In this document: positions 1 to 8,643 of the stretch, in pieces
Layout: each line of letters begins with the position of its first letter
Position numbering within the stretch: the stretch's first letter is position 1
Source: G963674665 sp964609625
Lineage (GTDB): Bacteria > Desulfobacterota > Desulfovibrionia > Desulfovibrionales > Desulfovibrionaceae
DNA: 57,169 nt
Assembly (NCBI GenBank): GCA_964609625.1
Contig: CAZSRS010000026.1
Coordinates: forward strand, 1-57,169
Direction: 5' to 3'
Translations under genes and position numbers: made by a program
The notes under the pieces: generated by a model
Told to the model about the DNA's origin: nothing
Databases searched by the model: none
Seen by the model: the letters and a program-made list of their open reading frames with translations, nothing else

Positions 1-140
1 TTTCAGGATACTAACCGTTGTGTTACCTGTTGGAGCAAGTCCGAAAGTCGAGTACATAATCCGAAGAAGCATTTTTGTACGCGGCTCAGACCCGCAGCGT
101 ACTCCTTTCCGAGATCGAGTTTCCGTTGGTTTCAGTCTTG

Positions 141-2144
141 TTACAGTCTTACCCCCAGCAACTCCAGAAGGTCATCGTTGTCCTTGATGTCCTCGTATTT
201 CAGCCCGCCGATCATGGGCTCGCGTTGCAGCGTGCCCTCCGAGGCGTCGTCCAGACTCAAGGCGTGATCCGCCCTGCGATACAGACCATGGTAGGGTTTG
301 AGTTTGATGTCGGGGCACTTGACCCAGACCGTGAAATACCGCTCGGAAGGATCCGCCCCGGCTTCCCGAACCAGTTCGCTGAGCCAGAACGCGTGGAAGG
401 AAAGCGGCTGGAGTTCTCGGTGCACGATGTACATACGCCCCCTGGAATCGTATATCTCCAACCGGTAATGGGCGATGCGCTTTTGCCTGCGGGACAAGGG
501 ATTGTAGGTGACGATCAACAGGGAATCATAGGCATCGTCCACCATTCCGGGAGCGAAATGGTTGCTCAGTTGCAGGGGCGAGTAGGGGTACTCCCGCACG
601 TTGGGCAGCCTGGCCGTCAAGTAGAACGGAAGGTTGGTTTCAGCCGGCGAGCCCTTGAAGGACGTGGCGAGTGAAGGAAACTCCGGGTGTTTGTACCCAA
701 AGACCACCAGACATGATTTGGACAGGGTCTCCTTGCCCATCCAGTCCGGCTTCAGACAGAAGAAGCCCCCCTTGTCCAAGGTGACGCCAACTCTCTCCAA
801 GTATTCCGCGATATTGAAAAAAATCGGACTCGCTCCTGTCAGCTTCACAGGCTCCTGGTGCATTGTCCGGTCCTCGTGATCGATCACCTCATAAATAAAA
901 TCCGTGTTGCTCGCCAGGGTAGGCGACAACAGGCCGTAGTGGGCGTGGAGATTGAACCGGGCTGGCAGGACCGGGATGCGAATGGCCCACGGGTCAAGCC
1001 TGTGCCGGGCGAAAAGCCTGAGCTGCTTCGCGTCGAGATTGTAGGAGGGCAGGGCCCAATGGCAGGCCATACCGCCGGTCTGGTGGTAGGTGTCCACAAA
1101 CTGGCGTGTTCCCCTTCGGGCTATGTAATAGTTGGGACGATGCAACGGCTTGTCGCAGGTGAGCAGGACATATGCCGCGTTGGCCCCGCTGCAATCGACG
1201 TCGGCGAACAGCTCGGTCATGCTCTGCAAGGACATGAAACGCGCCGGGACCGGTGAGGCCTCCCGCTCAGCGGTATGCTCGCGTCCGTTGCGTTCGAAAT
1301 GCAAAAGAGCGCGGGGGGTGACCTCGGTGTCGTTTTCATTGTAAAAACAGGCGACGGCCTCGAGGTCCGGAGACAAAGGGAGGTAACCGCGATTGAAAAC
1401 AGTATCCGCCGGCCAGGGTGACCATCCGGACTGGTGGTTACGGCAGATACCGGCTTCGCTTATATAGTCCGCCCAGAAGTGGATGAACGGCTGCACGCGG
1501 GTTTGCAGATTCTCCACCTCCAGTTCCACACGGAAATACCCTTCAAAACCGGACAGGCCCATGTCCGAGCTGTCGAAAACGCGAATGCCTCCCGGTGGGA
1601 TGACAACCTGGCCGGCACGCACGATGCTGCCGTCGCAGGTGTGGATGGTATAGCGCAGGTCGAGAGGAAAACTCACTCTGTATATTCGATCATAATAGTG
1701 GCTGATGTAAATCTTGGTTTCCGAGTCGCCAGAAAAGAAGTCCATATATGCGCTTATTTGCGTAGTCTGCCCCCCGTATAACCGGGTGATGACCTGGTCT
1801 TCCTTTCCGTTTTCCAACAAGGCCTTGGCCAAGGTGAACGCGGCAGCGCGGGAAGTGGAGGCAACCAGCCAGCCGTCGCATTCGGGCAAGGTCCAGTCCA
1901 GCCCCATAAGTTTCACTCTTTTTCCCTGGAAGGTCGCGCCTTCGAGAGTGGCGTCGAAAGTCCAGAAGGTCTCGAATCGGCTGACTTCGAGCAGGTCTTT
2001 CTCCATTGACGTGTGGTCGATGTAGACGGCACATCGCTCGATGCCATAAGTCTGGAAACGCTTCCGCAGCCATGCCGTACTTCTGGGAGGGATCCTCGAT
2101 CCCGCCTCCAGCAGGGGGCCGGTGAGTGGACGGGTGGTGCTCAT
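141..2144 (-). CDS. Unknown 667-aa protein of the glycan locus
   Basis: I do not recognise this protein. The start at 2144 (MSTTRPL) is chosen because GGAGGAG lies about 8 bases upstream; a longer reading from 2228 would run into the preceding gene, which ends at 2182. There is no signal peptide and no clear membrane segment. The sequence is rich in aromatic and beta-type segments, with several stretches of similar flavour, suggesting a multi-domain beta-sandwich protein; that is an inference. It is the last gene of the minus-strand glycan gene set, 37 bases after the RidA-like gene, so a role in making, exporting or modifying the surface sugar is possible but not shown. No catalytic motif was found. 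Confidence 0.75.
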   Translation of the reverse strand: MSTTRPLTGPLLEAGSRIPPRSTAWLRKRFQTYGIERCAVYIDHTSMEKDLLEVSRFETFWTFDATLEGATFQGKRVKLMGLDWTLPECDGWLVASTSRAAAFTLAKALLENGKEDQVITRLYGGQTTQISAYMDFFSGDSETKIYISHYYDRIYRVSFPLDLRYTIHTCDGSIVRAGQVVIPPGGIRVFDSSDMGLSGFEGYFRVELEVENLQTRVQPFIHFWADYISEAGICRNHQSGWSPWPADTVFNRGYLPLSPDLEAVACFYNENDTEVTPRALLHFERNGREHTAEREASPVPARFMSLQSMTELFADVDCSGANAAYVLLTCDKPLHRPNYYIARRGTRQFVDTYHQTGGMACHWALPSYNLDAKQLRLFARHRLDPWAIRIPVLPARFNLHAHYGLLSPTLASNTDFIYEVIDHEDRTMHQEPVKLTGASPIFFNIAEYLERVGVTLDKGGFFCLKPDWMGKETLSKSCLVVFGYKHPEFPSLATSFKGSPAETNLPFYLTARLPNVREYPYSPLQLSNHFAPGMVDDAYDSLLIVTYNPLSRRQKRIAHYRLEIYDSRGRMYIVHRELQPLSFHAFWLSELVREAGADPSERYFTVWVKCPDIKLKPYHGLYRRADHALSLDDASEGTLQREPMIGGLKYEDIKDNDDLLELLGVRL

Positions 2145-2181
2145 ATGCTGCGCTCCTCCGAGACAGGACTCGTTTGCAGGG

Positions 2182-3312
2182 TTAGCAGAAGGGTGAAAAC
2201 CGGTTGTCCTTCCAAGGCTTGACAGCAATGGCCTCCATTTCCACCAACCATGTCGGTCGGCAGACGGCCCCTTTTACGAATATTGTCGGAATAGCAGACG
2301 ACAGTGATGCTTTCAAGAAGTCCTCGACAACATGGGTGTCTGACGTGTCGCGAAGATAGACAACAAGCAGTTTGATGTCTTCCAGGTCGCCACCGTAGTT
2401 GGTCAACAAGGCGCGGATGTTGGCCAATGTCCTGCTGCACTGCCTTGACACATCCCCGACATGCAGCACATTGCCGTGACTGTCGATGCTGGCCGTCCCC
2501 GAAATGTAGTAATGACTTCTATCGGAATACACCAGCTGGGTTCCACGTTCGAAGGTCACCGCGTACTCGTGTGTGGGGCAGAGATGGTCTTCCGCGGCCA
2601 TGTAGCGAATCTGCAGGGGAGAAAGACCGAGGACAGAGAGGCTGTCCATGGTCACCAAGTCGTTGACCCGAGGTCCCAGTCCCTCGATTCCGGTACTGGC
2701 GATATAGTGGGTGCTTTCGTTGAGGCCCACAAAACGAAAGAGTTCGCGTCTGGCGTCGACCATACCCCGGTAGTTGTTGTCCACGTCTCGTACAAAAATC
2801 CAGGTACGCTGCACGTCATCTTCCAGTCTGGCGCCGAAACTGTGCAGCCACTGTGAGAGACTGCCGAAGATCTGGTGCGTCTGCTGGTAAGAAGACTCCA
2901 CCGACGACGGTTGTGTGGACATCCACAGGGACGTGTAGTTGCCGTGCTTCACGGTCAAAACGCCGGGTTCGTGCAGGACTTTGTTCACGGGCTTCGCCGC
3001 CTTGATGTGGTAGGCCTGGAGGGCGAACTTGCCGCCACGTGCAGGTGGCTGGCCGACCACGGAGAGCAGGAAGTCGCGTTGCCGGTACGAGAAGGACTGC
3101 AAAAGGGGAGTGAGCTGATTTGCAATATCACTGAGGTGGACACGGACCATGATTTCGGTCTCGCTCCCCAGCCCAAGGTCGCGCTTGCCCCCTTCGTATG
3201 CGTCCGTCAGTCTGGCAATGCTGTCGGCAACGTTGAGCCCGGTGGGTGTCTCCAGAGTTATGAACCATTCCTCGCCGTATTCGTTGTTGAGCGTAGCGGT
3301 CTGCATCTTCAT
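2182..3312 (-). CDS. RidA/YjgF-fold protein, chorismatase-like
   Basis: A protein of 376 aa. The C-terminal third looks like a RidA/YjgF domain: a YYISGTASID strand, then HVGDVSRQCSRTLANIRALL, then a block containing LLVVYLRD and the ending IFVKGAVCRPTWLVEMEAIAV. The long N-terminal extension plus RidA-like C-terminus fits the FkbO/Hyg5/XanB2 chorismatase architecture, so it could act on chorismate or on an enamine/imine intermediate. The start is ATG at 3312; a TTG at 3318 would overlap the previous stop codon. It follows the TPR glycosyltransferase gene almost without a gap. A RidA-like enzyme in a sugar cluster is unusual and the substrate is unknown. The family call is reasonable; the exact function is not established. 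Confidence 0.6.
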   Translation of the reverse strand: MKMQTATLNNEYGEEWFITLETPTGLNVADSIARLTDAYEGGKRDLGLGSETEIMVRVHLSDIANQLTPLLQSFSYRQRDFLLSVVGQPPARGGKFALQAYHIKAAKPVNKVLHEPGVLTVKHGNYTSLWMSTQPSSVESSYQQTHQIFGSLSQWLHSFGARLEDDVQRTWIFVRDVDNNYRGMVDARRELFRFVGLNESTHYIASTGIEGLGPRVNDLVTMDSLSVLGLSPLQIRYMAAEDHLCPTHEYAVTFERGTQLVYSDRSHYYISGTASIDSHGNVLHVGDVSRQCSRTLANIRALLTNYGGDLEDIKLLVVYLRDTSDTHVVEDFLKASLSSAIPTIFVKGAVCRPTWLVEMEAIAVKPWKDNRFSPFC

Positions 3313-3314
3313 GA

Positions 3315-4655
3315 TCAATCCAGTGCTTCACGTTGCGTGGGAAAGTCGGTGCGCAGTTCAGCGGAGTCCGTGCCAAAGTCGTTCTCGATCACCTCGGGTG
3401 CACAGTGGACAAGCAGCGTTGGAAACGGAAACCGGGTCTTGTCAGCGTCAAAGGGAGCGCGCACGCTTGCCAGGCCTCCGAAAAGCAACGGCTCTGGCAG
3501 TGTGTTGAGCGTCTCGGCCAGGGACATGCCCAGCCCCGCCATGAACTGCGCGTAGCCCTCGTTATGCGAGCCCAGATCCATTCCCTTGGCCAACAGCCCT
3601 GCTCCTTCCGGCATGAGCGCGCGGATTGCGCGCAACCCGTTGCGCCAGCCCTGCCCCAGCCGCCAATTCAAGGGGTGGCGGACATGCCGGACCACGGGGC
3701 TTGCGACACGTGCCACGCGGCGTTGCTGGCCAAGGGCGCACGCCGGGAGCAGGTAATCCCACCAGGGCGTGCCCAGGGCCACGTCCTGGGTGTGCACATC
3801 ACCGGCCCAAGCTGTGGGAAAAAGGAAAAAGTCAAAGCCGACGTTGTAAATCCTACCAACAGGAGCGGCATGTGACGCGACATCCGCCCGGGAGCCAAAC
3901 ACCATCCGGGAGGCGGCGCACGTCCGCAGCCAGGCACCAAGGTCCGGCTCGGGCGCCAGAAAGATGTCGGCATTGACCAAGCCGCACAGTGGTTCCGACC
4001 TTTGTGCGAGGATCTCCAACATGTCGTCGACATACACGCAGGGCCTGCCCAGTTCCTCCCGGGCGTCCCGCCGCGCTCGGATAAATTCAACCTCCGGATA
4101 TGCCCGGCCGAGTCCGGTCAACTCGTCTTCCGCATTGAGCGAAAGTATCCGGAAGCCCTGCCGCAGCCAGCTGTCCACACAGGACCTGTACAGTGTCGGA
4201 ACGCCGGGGGGGATGCTGGTGGCAAGGATGCAGTCAAGGGGAGCGTCGGTAGGATCCAAGGCACTCGCCAGGCCGAGGTTGATCAGGGCCGCATCCGTGG
4301 GAAAAGGCGACGCCGCCACGCTGCGGAACAGCGTCGTGGCCTCTTCCCCGCGCCCCTCTGCCAAATGCAACTGCCCCAGCAGGGTGGCCACTCCCGTGTG
4401 CTCCGGAGAGCGAAGCAATGCCTGGCGGCAGATCTCGGCCGCCGCTGCCTTCTCGCCTCTGGCCTGGAGGATTCTGGCGCACAGTTCCTCCACCACCACG
4501 GGAGCGGGCGCGGGAAACGACGCCTCGAGCACGGCCAGGGCCTCGCTGTCCCGACCTTGCAGGAGAAGTCGGCGCGCCTGGCGGTACGCATCGAGGCTAT
4601 GCTGCTCCCCGATCCAGTCTTTCTCGAAACTTGTCAGGCAAGGCTGCGTGTCCAT
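3315..4655 (-). CDS. TPR protein with glycosyltransferase-like C-terminal domain
   Basis: A protein of 446 aa. Residues about 15-150 form helical TPR-like repeats (ALAVLEASF, AAAEICRQALLRSPEHTGVATLLGQLHLAEGRGEEAT). The rest resembles a nucleotide-diphospho-sugar transferase domain, with LCGLVNADIFL as the likely DxD-type metal site and WWDYLLP further on. TPR-glycosyltransferase fusions are common in flagellin and capsule glycosylation clusters. The start is ATG at 4655, 4 bases after the stop of the upstream cytidylyltransferase gene; a start at 4691 would overlap that gene by 32 bases. Donor and acceptor are unknown. Confidence 0.6.
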   Translation of the reverse strand: MDTQPCLTSFEKDWIGEQHSLDAYRQARRLLLQGRDSEALAVLEASFPAPAPVVVEELCARILQARGEKAAAAEICRQALLRSPEHTGVATLLGQLHLAEGRGEEATTLFRSVAASPFPTDAALINLGLASALDPTDAPLDCILATSIPPGVPTLYRSCVDSWLRQGFRILSLNAEDELTGLGRAYPEVEFIRARRDAREELGRPCVYVDDMLEILAQRSEPLCGLVNADIFLAPEPDLGAWLRTCAASRMVFGSRADVASHAAPVGRIYNVGFDFFLFPTAWAGDVHTQDVALGTPWWDYLLPACALGQQRRVARVASPVVRHVRHPLNWRLGQGWRNGLRAIRALMPEGAGLLAKGMDLGSHNEGYAQFMAGLGMSLAETLNTLPEPLLFGGLASVRAPFDADKTRFPFPTLLVHCAPEVIENDFGTDSAELRTDFPTQREALD

Positions 4656-4659
4656 CGGC

Positions 4660-5805
4660 TCATGGGTGCGAGAGGAGCACGGGCTCGACATAAAAAGGCT
4701 GCCCGCGCAGCTCGCTCATATGGATGATGTTGTCCCAGGGAACAACGTCGTCCCTGTCATGGGCCGGATCGTTCCGGGGGTGGAAGCGTGGAGGGACGAT
4801 GTTATCGCCCACCACGGGAACATGCGCTGGAAGAATCCGGTAATGGGGGCTCTGGACATAGTGGTGCGGCTGATCCGAGTTGTTGGTGCTCTTCAGGATC
4901 GCAGGCGAGGCCTTGTAGTATTCCCGCGCTTCGGGCGAGCTGAAATAGGCCTGGGGGTCAGCCTCGCCGATATTGTACAGGAAGCTCGGCTTGAGCCTCT
5001 CTTCAAGAAACAGGGGTGGAGTCGGTGCTGACAGCCTGTGCCCCGCATAGTCGAGAAACTGGTTGAGGTTCACTCCTTCTGGAAGAAGGACATGCTTTGT
5101 GCCGACCCGGTGCAGGACGCTCTTGCGCGTCTGAAAACGCGCTCCGGAAGCCACGGCTTGCGCCAGGGCAAAGTCTGCTTCCGTGTCGATATCCACGTCC
5201 TCCTCCCGGCTGATGTGGATTCGCAGCGCCCGCTCATGCGCCGTGTAGCCGTAGCGCCTCCACGCTGGGTTTTGCCAGTCCCTGTGGGAAAAGCCGTAAC
5301 AGGCGGACATGTGGCCGACGAATACCGCCGGGGGGCGGAAAAAGGGCTTCACCCCGTTTTCCACGGGGTAGTACATGTCGCGAGAGCCGCACACCTGCTC
5401 CGAGACGGACACCACCCGCAACAAATGCCCCGTATGCAACTGGCGGCAAATTTCCTGGATGATATTTACCTTGCGGAATGGATGCGTGGGCAGAAACACA
5501 CCGAAGTAGTCGAGATCCGGGGTGTTCTCGAGGTAGTGCGCGACGACCTTGTGCATCGGCGCACTGTTGGTGGCCAAGGCCGCGGGGCGGTGGACGATGC
5601 GGACTTGGCTTTCCGCATACTGACCGCGGACAAGAGCGGCGATTTCGTCGCTTTCCGTGGAGACTGCAACGTCGTCCAGGCAGTCGGCCTCGAGCAGGAC
5701 GTCCAAGGTCCAAAACAGCAGAGGCTTGCCCCCGAGATCACGGATGTTCTTCCGGGGAATCCGGCTGGAGCCGATTCGCGCGGGAACAAGGGCGCCAATT
5801 CTCAT
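4660..5805 (-). CDS. CMP-nonulosonate cytidylyltransferase (NeuA family) with C-terminal extension
   Basis: A protein of 381 aa. The first 230 residues are a NeuA/KdsB-type cytidylyltransferase: the N-terminal IGALVPARIGSSRIPRKN carries the CTP-binding signature, followed by KPLLFWTLD, FLPTHPFRK and the metal-site region EEDVDIDTEADFALA. This family charges a nine-carbon (or Kdo-type) sugar with CMP. The final 150 residues are an extension not found in ordinary NeuA, ending in FYVEPVLLSHP. AAGGA lies a few bases before the ATG at 5805. It is the first of two cytidylyltransferases here; the second is at 14510-15214. Two NeuB genes in the same cluster suggest two activated sugars. Confidence 0.8.
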   Translation of the reverse strand: MRIGALVPARIGSSRIPRKNIRDLGGKPLLFWTLDVLLEADCLDDVAVSTESDEIAALVRGQYAESQVRIVHRPAALATNSAPMHKVVAHYLENTPDLDYFGVFLPTHPFRKVNIIQEICRQLHTGHLLRVVSVSEQVCGSRDMYYPVENGVKPFFRPPAVFVGHMSACYGFSHRDWQNPAWRRYGYTAHERALRIHISREEDVDIDTEADFALAQAVASGARFQTRKSVLHRVGTKHVLLPEGVNLNQFLDYAGHRLSAPTPPLFLEERLKPSFLYNIGEADPQAYFSSPEAREYYKASPAILKSTNNSDQPHHYVQSPHYRILPAHVPVVGDNIVPPRFHPRNDPAHDRDDVVPWDNIIHMSELRGQPFYVEPVLLSHP

Positions 5806-5866
5806 CTGCAGTCCTTGTGTGGTGAAATGAGGTTCATGATCAGCCTCCCATGGATTGTCGGCGGTC

Positions 5867-6706
5867 TCAATGCAGTTTCCATGCCGTGGCCGAAGCGAGA
5901 GCCTCCAGTTCGTGCTCGTGCAACAGCCCCTGGGAGTGGAAGTGGGCAGCCAGCTCGAACCCGTAATCCCAGCACCCCTCTAGCGCGCAGAGCAGCAGGG
6001 CCTTCAGGGCGCGCGAGCGGCTGACGGTCTGGCCTGGCGGAAAGACGAGGTCCCGCTTCCAGGTTCCCTGGCACCAGAGCAGCTGCTGTTTCGGGCTGAC
6101 CTTGCCCAGGGGGTTGTTTCTGGGCTGGCGAAACAGTTTCAGGTCGAAGAGCAGGAATCCGTGGTCGCGCAGGAATGCATCCACCGCGGCAAAGGTGTCC
6201 TCGCCCTGGTAATTCTCCAGGAAGCCGGGCTCGGCCTCGATGTACAGCGCCTGCTCCACGATCCTCGGGCCATGCTCCAGAATGCGCCTGTCCAGACCTT
6301 GCGAATCCACTTTGATGACGTCGACTGTCAGAGACCTGAGATCCTCGACGTCATCGAGCTGACGCGTTGCAATCCGCTCCGTGCTCTCCACGGTAAACAG
6401 GTCCCGATAGGCGAAGCGGTCGAGCCAGGCCGTGTTGGGGGGCAACAGGGAGTGGCAGTAGATGGAATGCGTCTTGTACAGCGGGGATTCATGCCCGTCA
6501 AAGACCGCGTACGGGAGAAACAGTCTGGAATTGAACTGTGAAGGCTCCGCGTTCAGCCGTCGGCACTCCTCTGCGTTGGGGTCGAAACCGATGTAATTGA
6601 TGAGCGACGCCAGAGGCGCCCACTTGTCGTCGAGATGGCCACTGCAGCCGATATCCACGAGGTTAAGCCCTCCTCCGAGGTCCTTGACCGAAAGACTGTT
6701 CAGCAT
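5867..6706 (-). CDS. FkbM-family SAM methyltransferase
   Basis: A protein of 279 aa. Residues 14-20 (NLVDIGC) form the SAM-binding first strand, followed by YIGFDPNAEECRRL. The segment TVDVIKVDSQGLDRRILEHG is the FkbM hallmark (IKxDxQGxE-like), and ALYIEAEP follows. FkbM enzymes O-methylate sugars or polyketides, so this one probably methylates a glycan hydroxyl. The ATG at 6706 has AGGAG 6 bases upstream and overlaps the end of the glycosyltransferase gene (stop 6700) by 7 bases, implying translational coupling. Confidence 0.8.
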   Translation of the reverse strand: MLNSLSVKDLGGGLNLVDIGCSGHLDDKWAPLASLINYIGFDPNAEECRRLNAEPSQFNSRLFLPYAVFDGHESPLYKTHSIYCHSLLPPNTAWLDRFAYRDLFTVESTERIATRQLDDVEDLRSLTVDVIKVDSQGLDRRILEHGPRIVEQALYIEAEPGFLENYQGEDTFAAVDAFLRDHGFLLFDLKLFRQPRNNPLGKVSPKQQLLWCQGTWKRDLVFPPGQTVSRSRALKALLLCALEGCWDYGFELAAHFHSQGLLHEHELEALASATAWKLH

Positions 6707-8013
6707 GTGTCGCTCCTGTCGTGTTGCGCCGGGAAGTGTCGCCGCGTGAGTATCTGTTGGTAGAGGCGGATCATGTCCTCGGCCCTGCGTGAAATGTCAA
6801 AGCGGTTCACCGCCTCGGCCCGGCACGTCGCGGCGAGTTCCGCGCGATGCGCCCTGCGGGATACGACCCAGCGGATACCCTGGATCAGGTCGTCCACATC
6901 CTTGGGGCGGGCCAAGTAGCCGGTGCTTCCGTGATCCACGATATCCGGCAGGCCGCCGACTCGAAAGGCGACCACTGGTAATCCGCAGAGCTGCGCCTCC
7001 AGGACAACATTGGGCAGATTGTCCTCGATGGACGGCGCCACCAAAGCGTCGGCCATGGAATATTGCGTGGCAAGGGTCTCGCTCCCGGTGGAATAGCCCA
7101 GGGCGGTCACCGGAAGCCCCACGTCGAGCAGAGCCTGATCCGGCTCGGGACCGAAGACCGCGAGCCGGAGCCGGCCGGCGTCCTGTGCGGCCAGTTCACG
7201 CAAGGCATGCAGCAGGTATTCCAGCCCCTTGCGCCTGGTTCCGGAGTCCGAGCCGAAGAGAAGCACGGTGTCCTCGGCTCCGAACATGGGGAACCGTTCC
7301 CTCGCCCCCTCGTGGATGGAAAAGGCGCTGATGTCGATGCCGTTGGCGATGTGGGCATGGTGTCTAGCGCCGAGCAATGAGCTTGCGGTGGCCTGCTGGA
7401 ACATCCAGCGGCTCGGTGACACGCAGGTGATGTCCAGTCCGGCATAGCTCCGGCGTTTCTGATCAAGGATTCGTCGACTCGCGTCCAGGTTCTCCCCGCT
7501 GCCGAGCTGGAAGCAGTTGCCGCATGCGCTGGTGTGATGATCACAGCCAAATGAAAAGTGACACCCGCCGGTGAACGGATTCATGTCGTGCAGGGTCCAG
7601 ACGATGGGGAATTCCCGGAGCCAGGGATGCGGTTCGTCCAGGGGTACCAGGCCGCAAATCCAGTGAAAGTGGAGGATGTCAGTGTCGTCGGGAATGAAAT
7701 GCCGCAACCCCGGCAGGGCGCTCTCAGGTGTCGAGAACATCTCCAGACCTCGGGGGCGATTCGGGTAGCCTTGCACCAACTTACGCCACCGATCAACGGC
7801 GTGTTGAAACTCGGGAACGCGCCTTACGACGCTCTGGCCGAGGCTGTCGGCCAGGACAGCGTCCCCTGCCAGCAGGACGTGCTCCGCTCGATGCACGGCC
7901 GCGGTGGTCAGAAAGCGACTGTCGACCCCGAGGGCACGCAGGCCGGCGTGCAGGCGAAACGCGGCACCCCCTGCCCCGCCGTGATCCTGATGGCTGATAT
8001 GGACGACTTTCAT
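6700..8013 (-). CDS. Glycosyltransferase family 4 (GT-B)
   Basis: A protein of 437 aa with the two-lobe GT-B layout. The N-terminus MKVVHISHQDHGGAGGAAFRL is the glycine-rich acceptor-side loop. VWTLHDMNPFTGGC is typical of WcaI/RfaB-like GT4 enzymes. VLLFGSDSGTRRKGLEYLL starts the C-terminal nucleotide-sugar lobe, and ADALVAPSIEDNLPNVVLEAQLCGLPVVAF is the E-x7-E donor motif. It transfers a sugar from a nucleotide donor to the growing glycan in the cytoplasm. Several cysteines (FSFGCDHHTSACGNCF) may bind a metal. The donor cannot be read from sequence. Confidence 0.85.
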   Translation of the reverse strand: MKVVHISHQDHGGAGGAAFRLHAGLRALGVDSRFLTTAAVHRAEHVLLAGDAVLADSLGQSVVRRVPEFQHAVDRWRKLVQGYPNRPRGLEMFSTPESALPGLRHFIPDDTDILHFHWICGLVPLDEPHPWLREFPIVWTLHDMNPFTGGCHFSFGCDHHTSACGNCFQLGSGENLDASRRILDQKRRSYAGLDITCVSPSRWMFQQATASSLLGARHHAHIANGIDISAFSIHEGARERFPMFGAEDTVLLFGSDSGTRRKGLEYLLHALRELAAQDAGRLRLAVFGPEPDQALLDVGLPVTALGYSTGSETLATQYSMADALVAPSIEDNLPNVVLEAQLCGLPVVAFRVGGLPDIVDHGSTGYLARPKDVDDLIQGIRWVVSRRAHRAELAATCRAEAVNRFDISRRAEDMIRLYQQILTRRHFPAQHDRSDTC

Positions 8014-8022
8014 GGCTCCTGG

Positions 8023-8643
8023 TCATGCTCTCGGTTTCGTCCACCAGACTTCACCCAGGGGGTCTGTCTCCACAAGGCTTACGGTAATGTCGTGCCGCTC
8101 CCTGTACTCGTCCACGGCTCTCCTGCATCCGGTCCAGGTCGTGTAGTCGTCGACGATGACCACGCCTCCTGGCTGTATGAGCGGGTACAGGTACTCCAGG
8201 CAGACGCGCGTGGAATCGTACCAGTCACCATCGAGGCGCAGCACCGCGATGGGCGGCATGGTGCTGCTGACGGCGGGGATGGTGTCCTTGAACCACCCAG
8301 GCACCAGGATTGTATCGTCCAGCGGCACGCCCCAGGTTCTGAAGGTCTCCAGCACGTCGTGCCGCGTGGCCCTGCACATGCCGACGAACTCGCCGCCGTG
8401 TTGCGCGTCCTCCGGGGTCTGATCGGGCAGCCCCTCGAAGGAGTCGAAGCCATAGACCTTCCTGCCCCGGCTTTCCGCATGGGCCAGGGAGGCCATGACG
8501 GCAAGGCAGCCGCCCCTCCATACCCCGCATTCCACGAAACAGCCCTCGGGTGAGGCAAGGCAACGTTGGACCAGGTTGCTGATGCGCAAGGCTGGAACCA
8601 TGGTGCGGATGCCCGGATGGATGTCGATATCCTTTTTCGTCAT
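8023..8643 (-). CDS. TylF/MycF-type sugar O-methyltransferase
   Basis: A protein of 206 aa. CFVECGVWRGGCLAVMA is the SAM-binding loop of the macrocin-O-methyltransferase (TylF/MycF) family; KVYGFDSFEGLP and VLRLDGDWYDSTRVCLEYLYPLIQPGGVVIVDDY are the family's metal-binding and core blocks. These Mg-dependent enzymes methylate sugar hydroxyls. The start is ATG at 8643, in an ATGA overlap with the stop of the upstream gene. A start 42 bases further upstream would lie inside that gene. Confidence 0.8.
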   Translation of the reverse strand: MTKKDIDIHPGIRTMVPALRISNLVQRCLASPEGCFVECGVWRGGCLAVMASLAHAESRGRKVYGFDSFEGLPDQTPEDAQHGGEFVGMCRATRHDVLETFRTWGVPLDDTILVPGWFKDTIPAVSSTMPPIAVLRLDGDWYDSTRVCLEYLYPLIQPGGVVIVDDYTTWTGCRRAVDEYRERHDITVSLVETDPLGEVWWTKPRA

